Source of the DNA: Syntrophomonadaceae bacterium
GTDB lineage: Bacteria; Bacillota; Dethiobacteria; DTU022
Direction: 5' to 3'
NCBI GenBank assembly: GCA_003554615.1
Contig: PWGX01000008.1
Coordinates: 1-56,890 of the forward strand
Length of the DNA: 56,890 bases
A program made the position numbers and the translations under genes. Position 1 is the stretch's first letter, and each line of letters starts with the position of its first letter. Positions 53,751 through 56,890 of this stretch are shown one piece after another. The notes beneath the pieces were generated by a model. It worked only from the letters and a program-made list of their open reading frames with translations, did not search any database and was not told where the DNA came from.

Positions 53751-54239
53751 TTGATTACTGAAAATGAGCAAAAAATATATGACCTCATGGACCAGCTGGG
53801 CATTCAATACACCCGTTATGAACATCCTCCGGTTTACACGGTCGAAGAAGCGCAGCAATACTGGAAAGATATCGAAGGAGCCCATTCAAAAAACCTGTTT
53901 TTAAGAAATAACAAGGGAAACCGCCATTTCCTGGTAGTCCTGGAGCAATCTAAATCGGCCGATTTGAAAGACCTTTCCGCCAAACTGGCTGCGGGCAAAC
54001 TTAGTTTTGCTTCTGAGCGCCGCTTGCAGGAGCACCTTGGACTTGAGACGGGGGCTGTTTCACCTTTCGGTATTATAAATGACGAGAAAAAAGCAGTTGC
54101 CCTGGTAATTGACCGCGCTTTGCAGAAAAAGGAATATGTCAATTTTCACCCCAATGTTAATACGGCCACGGTTAATCTTTCATTCAAGGATTTTGAAAAG
54201 TTCCTCAAGCACTGTGGCAACGAGGTTATCTATATTTAG
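53751..54239 (+). CDS. prolyl-tRNA editing protein (ProX/YbaK family)
   Basis: A 162-residue trans-editing protein of the INS/YbaK superfamily; the ProX branch deacylates mischarged Ala-tRNA(Pro). It reads LGIQYTRYEHPPVYTVEEAQQYW, then HSKNLFLRNNKGNRHFLVVL with the conserved lysine, and GAVSPFGIINDEKKAVALVID. The KNLFLRN and VSPFG motifs are diagnostic of the ProX branch. TTG start behind AAAGGGGA. It lies 34 nt before the sigma-54 activator, possibly co-transcribed. Confidence 0.88.
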   Translation: MITENEQKIYDLMDQLGIQYTRYEHPPVYTVEEAQQYWKDIEGAHSKNLFLRNNKGNRHFLVVLEQSKSADLKDLSAKLAAGKLSFASERRLQEHLGLETGAVSPFGIINDEKKAVALVIDRALQKKEYVNFHPNVNTATVNLSFKDFEKFLKHCGNEVIYI

Positions 54240-54273
54240 CCGGGAACCGGTGACTTAAAGCTATAAAGGTGGC

Positions 54274-56076
54274 ATGTCTCTTTTGAAAGAATTAAAGAGT
54301 ATTCAAAGCTTTTTACAGCAGGTCACAGGAGCTTTTGCAGGGGTAGTAGGTATAGAAATCGGCATTATCAGCAGCAACCTCGAAGTTATTGCCGGTAGCG
54401 GCTACTTCGAAAAAGAGGTGGGGACCGTATATGGCGAGGGCTGCATGACCCATAAAATAGTATCTTCTACCAGCGAGGAATCTATTTTTGTTGAGAACAC
54501 GTCCCATGTAGTTTGCTGTGCGGAATGTGAATACTCGGAAAGATGCGAAGTGCTTGCTTTTGTAATGCGCCCCATCGTCTACGGGGATGAAAAAATTGGC
54601 AGTATATCACTGCTGGCTCTGACCGAACAGCACCGCCGGAAACTGCTTAACCATTATGAAAAGATGCAGGATTTCCTGAGTAAATTGGGCAACATCATTT
54701 TGATTTCACTCAATGAAAAAAGAATGGAATCCAAGGTTACCAGCCTGATGAACCAGTTTAAAGATGTCATCAACTCTATTTATGAGGGCGTTATTGCCAT
54801 TAATAACCAGGGCATAATTACTAATATGAACCATGCTGCAGAAGAGATGCTGGATCTTGAGTATAACAGCGAAAACGGCTGTCATATTAACGACCTTTTC
54901 CCCGATTTTGTAGTAGAAGATGCCATCAGCAAGCATAACAGCGCCGGAGAAGATCTTTATTACGTAAATGAAGTGAGCTATACCGGTCCCGAAAACAAAA
55001 CCTTATACCTGTTTTATAATGTCACCCCTATGTATGAAGACGGAAGGGTTTCGGGGGCGGTTTTGACATTTCGTAAGAAAGAAGAAGTAGAGGAAATGGC
55101 CACCCGGATTATGAAAGAAAACAAAAAATCGACTTTTTCCGGTATTATCGGAGCCAGCGCGGAAATCAATGAAATCAAGGAAAAAATGAGGTTGATTGCT
55201 GCCACTGATTCGACCGTTTTAATTAGAGGCGAAACCGGAACCGGAAAGAGCATCTTTGCGCGCGCCATACATGAGGAAAGTCCTCGCCGGAAAAACCCTT
55301 TTGTTTCTGTGAGTTGTGCGGCCATACCCGCCACGCTGCTTGAATCGGAACTGTTTGGCTACGAAGAAGGAGCATTTACCGGGGCCCGCAAAGGCGGCAA
55401 ACCCGGAAAATTCGAGATGGCTCACGGCGGCACAATTTTTCTTGATGAAATCGGTGATATGCCTCTTGATTTTCAGGTAAAACTGCTGCACGTGATTGAG
55501 AATAAAAGCATAGCCCGGATCGGTGGAGTTTCATTTCGTGATGTCGATGTGCGCATTATTGCCGCTACCAACAGGGACCTGGAAGAATTGATTAAAGAAG
55601 GGAAATTCCGTGAAGATCTTTTTTACCGGATTAACGTTATCCCCTTTATCCTGCCCGGATTACGGGATCGTAAAGACGATATCATTCTTTTAATGCACCA
55701 CTTCCTCGATTATTACTCGGTGCGCCTTAATAAAAAGATTAAAGGGTTTGAAGAAGAAGCCCGTGAAGCCCTGCTTGCCTACCCCTGGCCGGGCAATGTC
55801 CGGGAATTGGAAAATGCTATCGAATATGCCATTAATATAGAGTCCGGAACTCAAATTAGCAAAAGCAGTTTGCCCGAAAAAATAACCAGGTATTACAGCA
55901 GAAGCGACTCAATTGGGATTGAAGATATTTCCTCGCTGGAGCAAAAAGCCATTAAAGCTGCCCTGCAAAAATACGGGTACAGCACCCGGGGCAAAGAAAA
56001 AGCTGCCAGCGCCCTCGGTATAAGCAGGGCTACCCTCTATCGAAAGCTAAAAGATATTGAAGTGGACGCTTCTTAA
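54274..56076 (+). CDS. sigma-54-dependent transcriptional activator (PAS, AAA+, Fis-type HTH)
   Basis: A 600-residue enhancer-binding protein that remodels RNA polymerase-sigma-54 with ATP. The N-terminal sensor domain carries a cysteine group (C57; C81, C82, C85 and C91 in [15 protein letters not shown]) suited to metal or redox sensing. A PAS domain (about 165-275, [27 protein letters not shown]-like) follows. The AAA+ domain has Walker A GETGTGKS, the sigma-54 loop [12 protein letters not shown], Walker [13 protein letters not shown] and the arginine-finger region [16 protein letters not shown]. The C-terminus is a Fis-type helix-turn-helix ([18 protein letters not shown]). A sigma-54 promoter lies 190 nt downstream. 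The start may be ATG 54274 or the better-spaced TTG 54283. Confidence 0.93.
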   Translation: MSLLKELKSIQSFLQQVTGAFAGVVGIEIGIISSNLEVIAGSGYFEKEVGTVYGEGCMTHKIVSSTSEESIFVENTSHVVCCAECEYSERCEVLAFVMRPIVYGDEKIGSISLLALTEQHRRKLLNHYEKMQDFLSKLGNIILISLNEKRMESKVTSLMNQFKDVINSIYEGVIAINNQGIITNMNHAAEEMLDLEYNSENGCHINDLFPDFVVEDAISKHNSAGEDLYYVNEVSYTGPENKTLYLFYNVTPMYEDGRVSGAVLTFRKKEEVEEMATRIMKENKKSTFSGIIGASAEINEIKEKMRLIAATDSTVLIRGETGTGKSIFARAIHEESPRRKNPFVSVSCAAIPATLLESELFGYEEGAFTGARKGGKPGKFEMAHGGTIFLDEIGDMPLDFQVKLLHVIENKSIARIGGVSFRDVDVRIIAATNRDLEELIKEGKFREDLFYRINVIPFILPGLRDRKDDIILLMHHFLDYYSVRLNKKIKGFEEEAREALLAYPWPGNVRELENAIEYAINIESGTQISKSSLPEKITRYYSRSDSIGIEDISSLEQKAIKAALQKYGYSTRGKEKAASALGISRATLYRKLKDIEVDAS

Positions 56077-56078
56077 TT

Positions 56079-56093
56079 TGATAAAAATTATCA
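56079..56093 (+). repeat. palindrome TGATAA-AAA-TTATCA, possible activator site
   Basis: A perfect 6-bp inverted repeat, followed by another TTGATAAT copy at 56096-56103. It lies about 190 nt upstream of the -24/-12 promoter, a normal distance for an enhancer of a sigma-54 activator. Binding is inferred. Confidence 0.4.
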
Positions 56094-56180
56094 TTTTGAT
56101 AATACGCTGATCTTTCTTCATGTTTTCCGTCACTGCTATCCATTTTGCAGTATATCGCCGCACAGTGTTTCTAATTATGA

Positions 56181-56222
56181 GAAAGAACACCGTTATCAAT
56201 AATAAGCACGGTTTCTTTTTTT
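56181..56222 (+). terminator. likely terminator of the sigma-54 activator gene
   Basis: The left arm GAAAGAACACCGT and the right arm ACGGTTTC pair imperfectly around TATCAATAATAAGC, followed by an unbroken T-run ending TTTTTTT. It lies about 105 nt after the activator stop and before the -24/-12 promoter. Confidence 0.6.
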
Positions 56223-56268
56223 CCATATAACAAGGGCAGGATTGAGTTTTCGGGTAAATTTTAACGTA

Positions 56269-56284
56269 TGGCATGAATATTGCT
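56269..56284 (+). promoter_or_regulatory. sigma-54 (-24/-12) promoter of the BCCT gene
   Basis: TGGCATG-AATA-TTGCT matches the sigma-54 consensus TGGCACG-N4-TTGCW at all but one base, with GG (56270-56271) and GC (56282-56283) separated by 10 nt. Transcription would start near 56296, giving a leader of about 130 nt to the GTG. The gene for a sigma-54 activator lies directly upstream, making this its likely target. Confidence 0.85.
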
Positions 56285-56427
56285 TTATTTATAAAGTAGA
56301 TTAATAATTTCCTCATGTAATGTTCGTTTTTAGATGCCAAAAAACAAGTTAGGGGGTTGATAAATGTAGCATGAAAACTCACCTTTTATCCCGCACTGAT
56401 AATCTTATTTTGAAGGAGGTATCCTAA

Positions 56428-56890
56428 GTGGTTGAGAAACAAACGGAACAAGAAAAAAGCATGTATGCCAAGCGAACGTTTTGGATTGCCCTTATTATCA
56501 TGCTTGTATTCGTGGTTTTTGGTATTGCCGCCCCGGATGCTTTTGGTGAGGCAGCCGGAACAGTTTTTGACTACATGGTGGAACAGTGGGGATGGTCTTT
56601 CATCCTCGGGGCTAGTCTTTTCCTGATTATGATTGTCTACCTGCTGTTGAGCCCGGTGGGTGAGATTAAGCTGGGTAAAGATGACGAAGAACCGGAGTAC
56701 GGTAACTTTACCTGGTTTGCGATGCTGTTTAGCTGCGGGATGGGTATCGGCCTCCTCTTCTGGGGAGTATCGGAGCCGATCTGGCACTACATGTGGCCGC
56801 CTTATGGCGAAGCGGGCATTCCCGCCGCTGTTCACATGGCGATGCGCTACTCATATTTCCACTGGGGCTTACATCCCTGGGCTATCTATG
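56428..56890 (+). CDS. BCCT-family betaine/choline/carnitine transporter, N-terminal part
   Basis: A 154-codon fragment running off the window end, absent from the ORF track. It starts with GTG 56428 behind AAGGAGG and reads MVEKQTEQEKSMYAKRTFW. Helix 1 is WIALIIMLVFVVFGIAAP, with further helices following. The BCCT signature GMGIGLLFWGVSEPIWHYM and YFHWGLHPWAIY are both clear. These motifs line the sodium and substrate path. Substrate is not set; glycine betaine, choline and carnitine are the common ones. Its sigma-54 promoter and adjacent activator suggest induction as a nutrient, for example betaine or choline catabolism, rather than only osmoprotection (inference). Confidence 0.93.
   Translation, partial: MVEKQTEQEKSMYAKRTFWIALIIMLVFVVFGIAAPDAFGEAAGTVFDYMVEQWGWSFILGASLFLIMIVYLLLSPVGEIKLGKDDEEPEYGNFTWFAMLFSCGMGIGLLFWGVSEPIWHYMWPPYGEAGIPAAVHMAMRYSYFHWGLHPWAIY

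Larger units (their letters stand above)
56077..56427. other. regulatory region between the sigma-54 activator and BCCT gene
   Basis: About 350 nt holding an inverted repeat near the left, a terminator-like hairpin, and a -24/-12 promoter (each listed). No protein or RNA gene was recognised; the 111-residue minus-strand ORF here has no family pattern. Confidence 0.6.

Noticed and set aside
56386-56835. 149-residue minus-strand ORF at the right edge
   Set aside because: Antisense to the clearly recognisable BCCT transporter with GMGIGLLFWGVSEP.

Overview
This 56.9 kb window looks like a chromosomal segment of an anaerobic, Gram-positive-type Firmicute, most likely class Clostridia. The evidence is CIRCE/HrcA control of dnaK, a glycine T-box ahead of glyQS, a PhoH-PgpH-YbeY-DgkA-Cdd-Era-RecO cluster, NfeD-FloA, a DnaG-SigA pair, frequent GTG/TTG starts, pyruvate phosphate dikinase with its own regulator, a sigma-54 activator and an MvhD-type flavo-iron-sulfur oxidoreductase. 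Nothing allows a firm genus call. No transposase, prophage or CRISPR array was seen.

Layout. 1-2.9 kb: truncated acpS (minus strand), a cold-shock protein, and an Rrf2/IscR regulator with iscS and iscU. 3.0-10.2 kb: heat-shock operon hrcA-grpE-dnaK-dnaJ followed by rsmE and mtaB. 10.25-12.5 kb: three minus-strand genes (HAD hydrolase, YlbF family, selenouridine synthase MnmH). 12.9-24.5 kb: a long plus-strand run of HIT protein, rpsU (too short for the ORF track), yqeY, nfeD, floA, an acidic membrane protein, agmatinase-like, phoH, pgpH, ybeY, dgkA, a cytidine deaminase fused to a TrmO-like domain, era and recO. 24.5-32.1 kb: a flavodoxin, the T-box-controlled glyQ-glyS pair, and ppsR-ppdK. 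32.2-34.3 kb: a GltD-like/ferredoxin/MvhD fusion oxidoreductase. 34.8-37.7 kb: dnaG-rpoD.

37.8-39.9 kb is a tRNA-rich stretch: Asn, Met-or-Ile2 (CAT), Glu and Val, plus a previously unmarked 29-nt copy of part of tRNA-Val. Between these tRNA genes lie a minus-strand MetH-activation-like gene and a universal stress protein gene. 40-45 kb holds a zinc-ribbon membrane protein, an HD protein, mnmA, a saccharopine dehydrogenase-like protein and an orphan FlaG-like ORF. 45.2-51.8 kb holds a surface 5'-nucleotidase-like enzyme, a class IV aminotransferase, a Nif3/YqfO protein, a zinc-ribbon coiled-coil protein, a membrane-anchored helical protein and tatC. 51.9-53.5 kb: a protein made almost entirely of 21 MORN repeats in perfect 23-residue register, overlapped by a small helical ORF. 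53.7 kb to the end: a ProX/YbaK-type editing protein, a sigma-54 activator, a near-perfect -24/-12 promoter, and the start of a BCCT-family (betaine/choline/carnitine) transporter.

Most genes are core information processing, RNA modification, cofactor assembly and envelope functions. The parts most worth a second look are the CDA-TrmO fusion, the right-edge sigma-54/BCCT unit, the MORN protein with its overlapping ORF, the tRNA-Val-derived fragment beside a terminator, the MvhD-fusion oxidoreductase, and several unexplained inverted repeats between genes. All functional calls come from reading motifs by eye; no database search was run.
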